Below, one piece after another: positions 35,859 to 44,319 of a stretch of DNA of 64,000 nucleotides; positions within the stretch are counted from its first letter, which is position 1; each line of letters opens with the position of its first letter. The position numbers were made by a program, and so were the translations under genes. The stretch lies in contig CAMKPZ010000003.1 of assembly GCA_946414805.1 (NCBI GenBank), forward strand, positions 62,001-126,000. The letters run 5' to 3'. The notes beneath the pieces were generated by a model. That model was not told the DNA's origin, searched no databases, and saw only the letters and a list, made by a program, of their open reading frames with translations. Source of the DNA: an uncultured Bacteroidales bacterium (lineage in GTDB: Bacteria; Bacteroidota; Bacteroidia; Bacteroidales; Paludibacteraceae).

Positions 35859-38190
35859 TCGAATTCTATCCAAACGGTTTTTCTCGGACAATGTAGCGGA
35901 GCTGGTTGTAGAGGCTCCGCTCATTGCGCGTAGCCGCAGAGCCGGTCATTTTGTGATCATCCGTGTGGACGATCATTCGGAGCGCGTGCCGCTCACTATC
36001 GCCGGAGCGGATGTCGCGAAGGGGACAATCACGCTCGTGGTGCAGCAGGTAGGTGCTTCCACACATAAACTCTTAGCCCTCAATCCGGGCGATTGCATCC
36101 ATGATGTAGTGGGTCCGCTCGGACGCGCTACGCGGATCGAGAACTACGGAACGGTGGTATGCGCCTGCGGTGGGGTAGGTGCAGCGCCGATGCTGCCTAT
36201 CGCCGAGGCGCTCAAGAAAGCAGGAAACCGTGTGATCACCGTCCTTGCGGCAAGAAACAAAGACCTGATCATCCTCAAGGACCAACTCGCACAATGGTCC
36301 GACGAACTGATCGTCATGACCGATGACGGTTCGATGGGCAAACAGGGTGTGGTGACGGTCGGAGTAGAAGAAGTGATCAACCGCGAGAAAGTGGACAAAT
36401 GCGTTACCATCGGTCCGGCGGTCATGATGAAGTTCCTTGCCCTCACTACAGCCAAATATAACATTCCTACCGAGGCGTCCCTTAATACGATCATGGTGGA
36501 CGGAACGGGAATGTGCGGCGCGTGCCGTGTCTCCGTAGGAGGCAAGACGAAGTTCGTCTGCGTTGACGGTCCGGAGTTCGATGCACATGAGGTGGACTGG
36601 ACCGAGATGCTGAGCCGTATGAAGTCCTACAAAGCCGAAGAGGCGGAGGCGATGGAGAAATATAGAGCGGGGACGGCGCCTGTCTTTAAAAACCCTAAGG
36701 ACCTTAAAGACCCTAAAGACCTTAACGACATTAAGGTCAGCGAAGCGGCCTCTCCTTTCACCGGCACAGCCAAAGACCGTGCGGCGATAGCACGCGTGCA
36801 GATGCCGGAACTCCGTCCCGAGGTGCGCGTCAAGAGCCTGCACGAGGAAGTGAACCAAGGCTTGACTTTCGAGCAGGCGATCATGGAGAGCCACCGCTGC
36901 CTCAACTGCAAGAACCCTACCTGCGTACAAGGCTGTCCGGTGAATATCAATATACCCGGTTTCATCAAAAAACTTGAGACGGGAGACATCCTCGGTGCTG
37001 CTGCGGTGATCAAAGAGAGTTCGTCTCTGCCCGCAGTATGCGGCCGTGTCTGCCCCCAGGAGAAACAATGCGAGGCGAACTGTATCCACCTCAAGATGAA
37101 GCATCCGGCAGTCGCTATCGGCTACCTCGAGCGTTTCTGTGCCGACTACGCAAATAATCTTACAGCCGAAGGCGGTCTTACAGCGGAGCGGTCTTACAAC
37201 GATAGTGGTCTTACAGCGGAGCGGTCCAAGATTGCAGTCGTTGGTTCCGGTCCTGCGGGTCTCACTTTCGCAGGCGATGCCGCCAAATACGGCTACGAGG
37301 TGCATGTGTTCGAGGCTTTGCACGAGATCGGCGGTGTGCTCAAATACGGTATTCCCGAGTTCCGTCTGCCGAACGCAATCGTGGATAAGGAGATCGACGG
37401 TCTGCGCGCTCTCGGAGTACAGTTCCATACCGATACGATCATCGGTAAGACGATCTCGGTTGAGGAACTGGAGCAGCAGGGCTTCAAAGGTGTCTTCGTA
37501 GGCTCTGGAGCCGGACTGCCGCGGTTCATGAATATACCCGGAGAGAACCTGAACGGTGTGCTCTCTTGTAACGAATACCTCACGCGCGTGAACCTTATGG
37601 ATGCTTCCAATCCGGCTACGGACACACCGCTGTTATACGGAAAGAACGTAGCCGTCATCGGAGGAGGTAACACGGCTATGGATGCTGTCCGTACCGCCAA
37701 GCGTTTAGGCGCAGAGCGGGCGATCATCGTGTACCGCCGCAGCGAAGAAGAAATGCCGGCGCGTGTCGAGGAGGTGAAGCATGCCAAGCAGGAAGGCATT
37801 GAGTTCCTCACCCTGCATAACCCCATTGAGTACCACGCCGATGAGAACGGACGGGTCTGCGAGGCGGTGCTGCAGGTAATGGAATTAGGAGAGCCCGATG
37901 AATCCGGTCGCCGCAGTCCGGTGCCCGTGGAAGGACAGACACTCACCCTGCCGGTGGATCTGGTGATCGTAGCAGTAGGCGTTTCGCCTAACCCCTTGAT
38001 CCCGTCGTCTGTCAAAGGACTGGAGATCAGCCGGAAAGGTACGATCGTAGTGAACGGGAACCAGCAGTCTGCTATCCCGACGATCTTCGCCGGAGGAGAT
38101 ATCACCCGCGGAGGCGCAACCGTCATCCTCGCTATGAGCGACGGACGCAAGGCTGCCAAAGCCATGCATGACTATCTGAATCACCAATAA
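35854..38190 (+). CDS. Fused NfnA/PyrK-like FAD-NAD subunit and NADPH-dependent glutamate-synthase-like (NfnB) protein
   Basis: 778 residues in two halves. Residues 1-270: ferredoxin-reductase/PyrK-like flavoprotein with a C-terminal 2Fe-2S cluster motif (GTGMCGACRVSVGG). Residues about 300-778: GltD/NfnB-like half with cysteine clusters (CLNCKNPTCVQGCPV; VCGRVCPQEKQCEANC), FAD motif VVGSGPAGLTFAGDAAK, and NAD motif VIGGGNTAMDAVRTAKRLGA. In separate form these are the NADH-dependent ferredoxin:NADP oxidoreductase subunits; fusions are common in Bacteroidales. Two repeat inserts: residues about 278-295 (NPKDLKDPKDLNDIK) in the interdomain linker and 434-458 (LTAEGGLTAERS..LTAERS) immediately before the FAD motif. 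Confidence 0.92.
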   Translation: MNRILSKRFFSDNVAELVVEAPLIARSRRAGHFVIIRVDDHSERVPLTIAGADVAKGTITLVVQQVGASTHKLLALNPGDCIHDVVGPLGRATRIENYGTVVCACGGVGAAPMLPIAEALKKAGNRVITVLAARNKDLIILKDQLAQWSDELIVMTDDGSMGKQGVVTVGVEEVINREKVDKCVTIGPAVMMKFLALTTAKYNIPTEASLNTIMVDGTGMCGACRVSVGGKTKFVCVDGPEFDAHEVDWTEMLSRMKSYKAEEAEAMEKYRAGTAPVFKNPKDLKDPKDLNDIKVSEAASPFTGTAKDRAAIARVQMPELRPEVRVKSLHEEVNQGLTFEQAIMESHRCLNCKNPTCVQGCPVNINIPGFIKKLETGDILGAAAVIKESSSLPAVCGRVCPQEKQCEANCIHLKMKHPAVAIGYLERFCADYANNLTAEGGLTAERSYNDSGLTAERSKIAVVGSGPAGLTFAGDAAKYGYEVHVFEALHEIGGVLKYGIPEFRLPNAIVDKEIDGLRALGVQFHTDTIIGKTISVEELEQQGFKGVFVGSGAGLPRFMNIPGENLNGVLSCNEYLTRVNLMDASNPATDTPLLYGKNVAVIGGGNTAMDAVRTAKRLGAERAIIVYRRSEEEMPARVEEVKHAKQEGIEFLTLHNPIEYHADENGRVCEAVLQVMELGEPDESGRRSPVPVEGQTLTLPVDLVIVAVGVSPNPLIPSSVKGLEISRKGTIVVNGNQQSAIPTIFAGGDITRGGATVILAMSDGRKAAKAMHDYLNHQ
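36688..36738. repeat. 9-bp in-frame repeat in the NfnAB linker
   Basis: CCTAAGGA/CCTTAAAGA/CCCTAAAGA/CCTTAACGA/CATTAAGG units encode a (P/L)KDxK-type linker. Confidence 0.8.
37156..37228. repeat. GGTCTTACAGCGGAGC in-frame repeat in NfnAB
   Basis: About four units sharing GGTCTTACA.CG, lying between the cysteine-cluster region and the FAD-binding GxGxxG; related in its CGGTCT core to repeats in tsaC, birA and the 47805 lipoprotein. Confidence 0.75.
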
Positions 38191-38206
38191 CCAATCACCA
38201 ATCTTG
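38178..38206. repeat. ATnACCA heptamers at the dacB start
   Basis: ATCACCA, ATAACCA, ATCACCA, ATCTTG. It covers the nfnAB stop and runs into the TTG start of dacB. Confidence 0.8.
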
Positions 38207-39592
38207 AACATCTTATTATCCATATTCCTCTCTGCCTCGCTGTCGATCCTGACCGAGCATCCTGTCACAGGCCAGTCGAACATGTCTGTCTATGTGCAGA
38301 ACCTCACTACGGGCGAGGTGATAGAGAGTTACAGGGAGGACAAAGTGGTACCGCCGGCTTCGGTAATGAAACTGCTGACGACGGCGGCTGCGCTGGAGGT
38401 GTTCGGAGAAGACTACCGTTTTCCGACAGTGCTGGAGTATTCCGGCACTATCCGGGATGGGGTGCTGCATGGTAATCTGTATATCCGCGGCGGCTGCGAT
38501 CCGTCTCTGGGATGGAAAGGCAGAACGGCCTTCCTCATCCAATGGGGCAAAGCGGTCCGGGCAGCAGGCATCACGGCTATTGACGGTTCTGTGATAGCGG
38601 ATATGACGATGCTGGACGGAGAGGCGCAGAACCCCGGATGGCTCTGCGAGGATGCGGGAAACTACTATGCCCCCGGGATCTTCGCACTCAACTATTATGG
38701 CAACACCATGAATATCGTACTTCAGAGCGGTGAACCCGGCTCGGTAGCTACGGTGCTGAAGACCGAACCCCGTGTGGACGATGTGCGGTTTATCAACCAT
38801 GTGCGGTGCGATAAGATCACGTATGACGGTGCTTTCGTGAGCGGCCTGCCGTACAGCAATGAGCGTTACCTCACAGGAGCCGTTCCCTCCAACCTCGGTA
38901 CATTCGGTGTCAAAGGCGATCTGCCTAACCCCGGTCTGTTGCTGGCACGGCATTTCACCATGTGGCTGCGGAATGCGGGGATAGAAGTGAAGCACGAACC
39001 GCTTTATGAAGCCGACTATTATCCTCTGCGAATACCGCGCACGGAGATTTATGTGCATTATTCGGAACCGCTGTCGGAACTGCTCAAAGAAACCAACATG
39101 AATAGCAATAACCTCTATGCGGAGGCGATGTTCCGGTTCTTGGGAACCCGTTATATCTTGCCCGGCACGATCCATAACAGTCAGGATTTTCTGCGGGATT
39201 ACTGGCGTCGCAGAGGTGTCTCGCTCTCGAATGCGATCATCAAGGACGGTTGCGGTCTGGCGCCGCAGGATGCCGTGAGCGCGAAAGCGTTCGTGCAACT
39301 GCTCACGATCATGTATCGCGGTAAGAACGCTGAGGCTTGGATGGCTTCGCTGCCCGTAAGCGGCAAGTCGGGAACCCTCACCTCCCTGTGTCTGCAGACA
39401 CCTCTGGAAGGACGTATTCATGCCAAGAGCGGCACGATAGCAGGTACCAAGAATTTCGCAGGCTATATCGATATGCCGAACGGCGATACCTGGGCGTTTG
39501 CTGTCCTCATCAACTCTGCACCAGGCAAGGCAAGGAATATACAAACCGTGATCCAACGATACCTGCTCGATGTATATAAGCAGCACCAATAG
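38204..39592 (+). CDS. dacB: D-alanyl-D-alanine carboxypeptidase/endopeptidase (PBP4, class C-type)
   Basis: Trims or cleaves peptidoglycan cross-links in the periplasm. 462 residues with all three active-site motifs: SxxK in PPASVMKLLTTAAA (Ser near 51), SNN in NMNSNNLYAEAMF, and KSGT in IHAKSGTIAG. A TTG start at 38204 is required to include the signal peptide (NILLSIFLSASLSIL); no in-frame ATG lies between the upstream stop and residue 27. The start is embedded in the end of a heptamer repeat. The 3' end overlaps birA by 23 bp. Confidence 0.92.
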   Translation: MNILLSIFLSASLSILTEHPVTGQSNMSVYVQNLTTGEVIESYREDKVVPPASVMKLLTTAAALEVFGEDYRFPTVLEYSGTIRDGVLHGNLYIRGGCDPSLGWKGRTAFLIQWGKAVRAAGITAIDGSVIADMTMLDGEAQNPGWLCEDAGNYYAPGIFALNYYGNTMNIVLQSGEPGSVATVLKTEPRVDDVRFINHVRCDKITYDGAFVSGLPYSNERYLTGAVPSNLGTFGVKGDLPNPGLLLARHFTMWLRNAGIEVKHEPLYEADYYPLRIPRTEIYVHYSEPLSELLKETNMNSNNLYAEAMFRFLGTRYILPGTIHNSQDFLRDYWRRRGVSLSNAIIKDGCGLAPQDAVSAKAFVQLLTIMYRGKNAEAWMASLPVSGKSGTLTSLCLQTPLEGRIHAKSGTIAGTKNFAGYIDMPNGDTWAFAVLINSAPGKARNIQTVIQRYLLDVYKQHQ

Positions 39593-40388
39593 TACCAACA
39601 CCCGCATGCGTGAACTCATCGCCAAAGGCGAATGGCAGGCAGGCGAAGAGTACCTCTACACAGGATTCCAGACTGCCGGGCGCGGTCAGGCAGGAAACGG
39701 ATGGGAGAGCGAGGAAGGAAAGAACCTCCTGTGTTCTATCTTGCTGAGCCATCAGTCATCAGCCGTCAGCCGTCAGCCTTTCTACCTCAATGTGGTGGTT
39801 AGCGTGGCAGTGCACAAGGTAATCCGGTCTGTACTCTGTCAGGCGGAGCCGGTCTGTGTTCTGTCAGGCGAAACCGGTCTGACCATAAAATGGCCGAACG
39901 ACATCTATTGGGGAGACCGGAAGATAGCAGGAATATTGGTGGAGAACGCCCTGATCGGCAGCGAAGTACGATACTCCATCGCTGGCATTGGATTGAATGT
40001 GAACCAGACGGAGTGGCTGTCCAATGCACCCAACCCCGTCTCCATGAAGCAGATAAGCGGAGAAGAGTACGACATCCATGAGTTGATGAAAGCGCTGATG
40101 GACGAAATGCACACCGTCCTCGCCATGAAGCCGGAAGAGGTGTGGGCGTATTACAAGGCGCACCTCTACCGCAAAGACGGCTTCTGGCCGTATGTAGAGC
40201 GCGAAGTGAGTATAGCACCCACCATGAACTACTCCCCCTCTCTTGAGGAGAGGGACGGGGAGAGGTTAGAACGACCTGTCTTCCTCGCGAAGATAGAAAA
40301 CATACGGGGCGACGGAGAACTTGCCCTGCGAGACCAAGACGGCAACCTTCGTACCTACCACTTCAAAGAAGTCAGGTATGTGCTATAA
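39570..40388 (+). CDS. birA: Biotin--[acetyl-CoA-carboxylase] ligase with three repeat insertions
   Basis: Attaches biotin to carboxylase carrier proteins. Catalytic-domain-only form (no HTH), 272 residues: the biotinyl-AMP loop GRGQAGNGWESEEGKNLLCS (38-57), KWPNDIYW with KIAGILVE (107-124), AGIGLNVNQ (138-146) and a short C-terminal SH3-like domain. Three segments are encoded by repeats: 61-69 (HQSSAVSRQ, NNNTCAG heptamers), about 86-103 (two 25-bp CCGGTCTGT..TCTGTCAGGCG units) and about 220-235 (a CCCTCTC/GAGAGGG palindrome, SPSLEERDGERLE). All are in frame and fall between core secondary structures, so the enzyme is probably active. Confidence 0.93.
   Translation: MYISSTNSTNTRMRELIAKGEWQAGEEYLYTGFQTAGRGQAGNGWESEEGKNLLCSILLSHQSSAVSRQPFYLNVVVSVAVHKVIRSVLCQAEPVCVLSGETGLTIKWPNDIYWGDRKIAGILVENALIGSEVRYSIAGIGLNVNQTEWLSNAPNPVSMKQISGEEYDIHELMKALMDEMHTVLAMKPEEVWAYYKAHLYRKDGFWPYVEREVSIAPTMNYSPSLEERDGERLERPVFLAKIENIRGDGELALRDQDGNLRTYHFKEVRYVL
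39749..39780. repeat. NNNTCAG heptamers inside birA
   Basis: CCATCAG, TCATCAG, CCGTCAG, CCGTCAG, CCT. The same heptamer type lies inside the 22988 outer-membrane protein gene. Confidence 0.8.
39824..39885. repeat. 25-bp CCGGTCTGT repeat inside birA
   Basis: Two full units (39824-39848, 39849-39873) and a third start. Nineteen nt of the second unit are identical to 627-645 inside tsaC. Confidence 0.85.
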
Positions 40389-40420
40389 TTTTTAATTCGT
40401 AATTTTAAATTTTTAATTAT
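40389..40420. repeat. TAATTTT heptamer spacer before rfbB
   Basis: TAATTTT, TAATTCG, TAATTTT, AAATTTT, TAATTAT, directly abutting the rfbB ATG. Confidence 0.75.
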
Positions 40421-41554
40421 ATGCAAAGCATAATCATCACCGGCGGAGCCGGATTTATCGGAAGTCATGTAGTTCGCTTGTTTGTGAACAAGTATCCCGA
40501 CTACCGTATTATCAATGTGGACAAACTGACCTACGCCGGTAATCTGGCGAATCTGAAGGACATTGAGGGCAAGCCCAATTACCGTTTCGTACGGGCGGAT
40601 ATCTGCGATTTCGATACGATCTATGCCCTGATGCAGGAAGAGCATGTGACCGGAGTCATTCATCTGGCAGCGGAAAGCCATGTGGACCGTTCAATCAAGG
40701 ATCCGTTCACTTTCGCCCGAACGAATGTGATGGGTACGCTTTCTATGTTGCAGGCTGCCAAACTGTACTGGGAGTCCCTGCCGGAGAAATACGAGGGGAA
40801 ACGCTTCTATCATATCTCTACCGATGAAGTGTACGGAGCGCTGAAGATGACCCATCCGGAAGGTATCGAACCTCCGTTCACCACCACTGCTTCTTCTGCG
40901 GAGCACCATTTGGCATACGGAGAGGATTTCTTCTATGAGACCACCAAATACAACCCGCATTCGCCCTATTCGGCGTCGAAGGCTTCGAGCGACCATTTCG
41001 TCCGTGCTTTCCATGACACCTACGGCATGCCGACGATTGTTACCAACTGCTCCAATAACTACGGTCCCTATCAGTTCCCGGAGAAACTGATTCCGCTTTT
41101 CATCAATAACATCCGTAACCGCAAACCCCTGCCTGTCTATGGCAAGGGCGAGAACGTGCGCGACTGGCTCTATGTAGAGGATCACGCGCGGGCAATAGAC
41201 CTCATCTTCCACAAGGGAACGGTAGCCGAAACCTATAATATCGGAGGGTTCAACGAGTGGAAGAATATTGATATTATCAAGACGGTTATCAAGACGGTGG
41301 ATCGTCTGTTAGGCCGTCCCGAAGGAGCGGATCTGGACCTGATCACGTTCGTCACAGACCGTGCGGGACATGATATGCGGTATGCGATCGATTCCACCAA
41401 ACTGCAACGCGAGTTGGGATGGGAACCCTCTCTCCAGTTCGAGGAAGGCATAGAGCGAACCGTCCGTTGGTATCTTGACAATCAGGCTTGGCTTGATAAT
41501 ATCACCTCTGGCGACTACGAGCGTTATTACGAAGAGATGTATAAGAACCGCTAA
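40421..41554 (+). CDS. rfbB: dTDP-glucose 4,6-dehydratase
   Basis: Second step of dTDP-rhamnose synthesis and of other deoxysugars for surface glycans. 377 residues; NAD-binding GGAGFIGSHVV at the N-terminus, AAESHVDRSI, catalytic STDEVYGAL, the YSASKASSDHFVRAF motif (YxxxK), and the C-terminal RAGHDMRYAIDSTKLQRELGW. It is in the nfnAB-dacB-birA-rfbB-SDR run. rfbA, rfbC and rfbD are not in the window. Confidence 0.96.
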   Translation: MQSIIITGGAGFIGSHVVRLFVNKYPDYRIINVDKLTYAGNLANLKDIEGKPNYRFVRADICDFDTIYALMQEEHVTGVIHLAAESHVDRSIKDPFTFARTNVMGTLSMLQAAKLYWESLPEKYEGKRFYHISTDEVYGALKMTHPEGIEPPFTTTASSAEHHLAYGEDFFYETTKYNPHSPYSASKASSDHFVRAFHDTYGMPTIVTNCSNNYGPYQFPEKLIPLFINNIRNRKPLPVYGKGENVRDWLYVEDHARAIDLIFHKGTVAETYNIGGFNEWKNIDIIKTVIKTVDRLLGRPEGADLDLITFVTDRAGHDMRYAIDSTKLQRELGWEPSLQFEEGIERTVRWYLDNQAWLDNITSGDYERYYEEMYKNR

Positions 41555-41555
41555 G

Positions 41556-42392
41556 ATGAAGAAATCTCAGGTTATTCTCCTGACCGGCGCAAGCAGCGGA
41601 ATCGGTTACGACACGGCTGTCGCGTTGGCGAAACAGGGGCATAAGGTATATGCCGCTGCGCGTCGCGTGGAGCGGATGGAGCCGTTGCGCGAGTATGGTA
41701 TCGTTCCGCTGAAGATGGATGTCACCGACGAGGCTTCTATGCAAGAAGGAGTCCAAGCGATCCTGTCCGCCGAAGGACGGATCGATGTGCTCATCAATAA
41801 CGCCGGTTATGGTTATTTCGGCGCAGTGGAAACCGTGCCGATGAAGGATGCACGGAACCAGTTGGAGGTGAATATCTTCGGTCTGGCGAGGTTGTGCCAG
41901 TTGGTGTTACCCGCCATGCGCGCACAGCACTCCGGCAGAATCATCAACACCTCTTCGGTAGCCGGCAAATCGGTGTTCTATTACGGCGGATGGTACCATG
42001 TGTCCAAATACGCAGTGGAGGCGTTGAGCGATGCCCTGCGTATGGAGCTTCAGCCTTTCGGTATTGATGTAGTGATCATCGAACCCGGGGCGATCAAGAC
42101 CAACTGGGGGATCATCGCCGCGGATCATCTGGCACAGACATCGGAGGGAACGGCTTATGCTGAAAGCGGTATGATGATGGCTCAGAACCTGCGGAACATG
42201 TATCAGTCGTCCTCGCTCTCTGATCCCTCGGTGGTGCGCAAAGCGATATGCCGTGCTGTCAACGCCCGTCGTCCCCGTACCCGTTACAGGATAGGATATA
42301 TGTCCGGCACGATTGTCTTCTTCCATTGGCTGCTCCCTGCCCGTTGGTGGGATGCCTTCCTCCGCCTCATGGGAAAGAAGAAACTCTTCTGA
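41556..42392 (+). CDS. Classical short-chain dehydrogenase/reductase
   Basis: 278 residues from ATG 41556, 1 bp after rfbB; the longer ORF overlaps rfbB and is rejected. Motifs: TGASSGIGYDTA (cofactor loop), NNAGYGYFG, catalytic Ser in NTSSVAG and YHVSKYAVEAL (YxxxK), plus PGAIKTNW. An Arg pair after the second strand (AAARRVERM) suggests NADP(H). Substrate unknown. It ends at the operon terminator. Confidence 0.92.
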   Translation: MKKSQVILLTGASSGIGYDTAVALAKQGHKVYAAARRVERMEPLREYGIVPLKMDVTDEASMQEGVQAILSAEGRIDVLINNAGYGYFGAVETVPMKDARNQLEVNIFGLARLCQLVLPAMRAQHSGRIINTSSVAGKSVFYYGGWYHVSKYAVEALSDALRMELQPFGIDVVIIEPGAIKTNWGIIAADHLAQTSEGTAYAESGMMMAQNLRNMYQSSSLSDPSVVRKAICRAVNARRPRTRYRIGYMSGTIVFFHWLLPARWWDAFLRLMGKKKLF

Positions 42393-42416
42393 TCCAACTC
42401 TAAAAATAAGGAAAAT

Positions 42417-42447
42417 GGCACTTTTATTTGCAAGTGTCATTTTTTTT
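42417..42447 (+). terminator. Terminator of the nfnAB-SDR operon
   Basis: GGCACTT (42417-42423) / AAGTGTC (42432-42438) followed by T8. It overlaps the -33 box of the next promoter. Confidence 0.75.
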
Positions 42448-42458
42448 GTGTACCTTTG
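42427..42458 (+). promoter_or_regulatory. Promoter of structured RNA candidate B / MBOAT
   Basis: TTTGCAAGTGTC, 20-nt gap, TACCTTTG at 42451-42458 followed by CACTCGCAAA. Confidence 0.7.
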
Positions 42459-42464
42459 CACTCG

Positions 42465-42759
42465 CAAACTCACGCTGGGATGTCTGCATGATATTTCGGA
42501 GTGAGGGAGCAGACATATTATAAGGCGTTTACTAACGCTTGTTTTGGATGATTTGGAACCTGAGAAATTTCAAAAAGTTGTAATTCAAAAACAAGGCAGT
42601 AGTAGATGCCCATGGGGTGTTTATACGCCCACGTGTACTATTCGGTGCACGTGTGTTTGTATATACACAGCGTGGGTTTCTGCATTGCTTATCTGATTAC
42701 AACGGGTTTTCTCAGGACCTCAAATCACGGATAAGTAATTAAAAGAGATCCGCGTTTTT
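42465..42759 (+). ncRNA. Structured RNA candidate B, leader of the MBOAT gene
   Basis: Between a promoter and the MBOAT start. 5' hairpin GATGTCTGC/GCAGACAT, box AAGGCGTTTACTAACGC (compare AAGGCGTTTATTGACG in copy A), closing stem CCTGAGAAA (42559) / TTTCTCAGG (42708), inner stem GTTGTAAT (42577) / ATTACAAC (42696), hairpin GGGTGT/ACGCCC at the tip, then CGGAT (42728) / ATCCG (42748) followed by CG and five T directly before the ATG. That last hairpin could act as an attenuator, so ON/OFF control of the MBOAT-SGNH pair is plausible. Ligand or protein partner unknown. Confidence 0.6.
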
Positions 42760-44313
42760 ATGCTCTTTAACTCAATTGAATTTGCATTCTTTCTGCCGAT
42801 AGTGTTTCTACTCTATTGGTTTTTGACGCCCTCCGGCAAGAACGGACCGCGTTACTCGCTCTTCCATTATTGGCACGTGAGCGAACAAACGGCATTGAAC
42901 ATCCAGAACGCCTTTGTCCTTGTCGCCAGTTACATCTTCTACGGCTGGTGGGATTGGCGGTTTCTATTGCTGATTGCTTTCACCTCTTTCTGCTCATGGG
43001 GAAGCGGTCTGCTTATCGGCAAATCTGTTTCATCCGGTCAATCTATGGACGGTCATAAAAAAGCCAAGTTCTGGATGATAGCTAACATCATTCTCAACCT
43101 CGGTATTCTGGCGGTCTTCAAGTACTACGATTTCTTTGTCTCGGAGTTCGGACAGTTGTTTGGAATTAACACAGACAGTTTGTTGCTCAAAATCATTCTC
43201 CCTGTCGGCATTTCGTTCTATACCTTCCAAGCCCTCAGTTACTCGATAGATGTCTATCGCCAAAAGATAGAACCGACCAAAGACAGTATTGCTTTCTTTG
43301 CGTTTATATCGTTCTTCCCGCAGTTGGTGGCAGGACCTATTGAGCGCGCAACCAACCTCTTGCCGCAGTTTCTCAACAAACGCACATTTTCGTATGACCA
43401 AGCTACCGACGGAATGCGACAAATCCTCTGGGGCTTATTCAAGAAAATAGTAGTTGCGGACAACTGTGCAACGTACGTGGATCAAATCTGGGCAACATAC
43501 GACACGCAAACCGGCTCTACATTGCTCCTCGCCGCTGTTCTCTTTACGTTCCAGATCTACGGTGATTTCTCCGGCTATTCAGACATAGCAATAGGAACAG
43601 CCAAACTCTTTGGTATAAAGTTGATGCGCAACTTCAACAATCCGTATTTCTCGCGCGACATAGCGGAGTTCTGGAGAAGATGGCATATATCCCTCACTAC
43701 TTGGTTCCGGGATTATGTATATATCCCATTGGGTGGCTCTCGTCCGGAGATCCCTGTGCACATTAAGAACCCAGACCGCTATAAGAAACTAATCATCATC
43801 CGCAACACCTTTGTCATCTTCTTGCTTTCGGGCTTCTGGCACGGTGCCAATTGGACATTTATAGCTTGGGGCGCATACCATGCCTTACTTTTCTTGCCCC
43901 TTATCCTTCTTGGTATAAACCGCAAATACACCAACCAAGTCGCAGAAGGACGCCTATTACCGACTTGGAAAGAGTGCGCACAAATATTTATTACATTTAT
44001 GCTTGTGGTATTAGGCTGGATTATTTTCAGAGCAGAGACAATAGGTCAAGCATGGGATATTTTAGGCAGTATTTTTAGTAAAAGTTTGTTTACTGTCCCA
44101 TGGTTACATAACCGCTATTTTTACATCCCCTTATTTGGATGTTTAATTCTACAAATTTTTACAGAATGGATAAATCGACAAAAAATTCATTCATTAGATT
44201 TATCTTCTATCAATAATCACGCTATAAAATACATTATCTATTTTATAATTATTACGCTAATTATATTTTTTACTCCTGCGACGCCATCACCTTTTATTTA
44301 TTTTCAATTTTAA
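42760..44313 (+). CDS. MBOAT family O-acyltransferase (AlgI/DltB-like)
   Basis: 517 residues, about ten or more membrane helices, N-terminus LFNSIEFAFFLPIVFLLYWF as in Bacteroidales MBOAT proteins, and the MBOAT active-site region FWHGANWTFIAWGAYHALLF with the conserved His. Also RNFNNPYFSRDIAEFWRRWH and TWFRDYVYIPLGGSR split motifs. Such proteins move acyl (often acetyl) groups across the inner membrane for surface polysaccharide modification together with an SGNH partner, here the next gene. The base composition falls to AT-rich in the last 350 bp and in the downstream gene, hinting at a foreign or recombinant junction near 43950. Confidence 0.93.
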   Translation: MLFNSIEFAFFLPIVFLLYWFLTPSGKNGPRYSLFHYWHVSEQTALNIQNAFVLVASYIFYGWWDWRFLLLIAFTSFCSWGSGLLIGKSVSSGQSMDGHKKAKFWMIANIILNLGILAVFKYYDFFVSEFGQLFGINTDSLLLKIILPVGISFYTFQALSYSIDVYRQKIEPTKDSIAFFAFISFFPQLVAGPIERATNLLPQFLNKRTFSYDQATDGMRQILWGLFKKIVVADNCATYVDQIWATYDTQTGSTLLLAAVLFTFQIYGDFSGYSDIAIGTAKLFGIKLMRNFNNPYFSRDIAEFWRRWHISLTTWFRDYVYIPLGGSRPEIPVHIKNPDRYKKLIIIRNTFVIFLLSGFWHGANWTFIAWGAYHALLFLPLILLGINRKYTNQVAEGRLLPTWKECAQIFITFMLVVLGWIIFRAETIGQAWDILGSIFSKSLFTVPWLHNRYFYIPLFGCLILQIFTEWINRQKIHSLDLSSINNHAIKYIIYFIIITLIIFFTPATPSPFIYFQF

Positions 44314-44319
44314 ATAATT

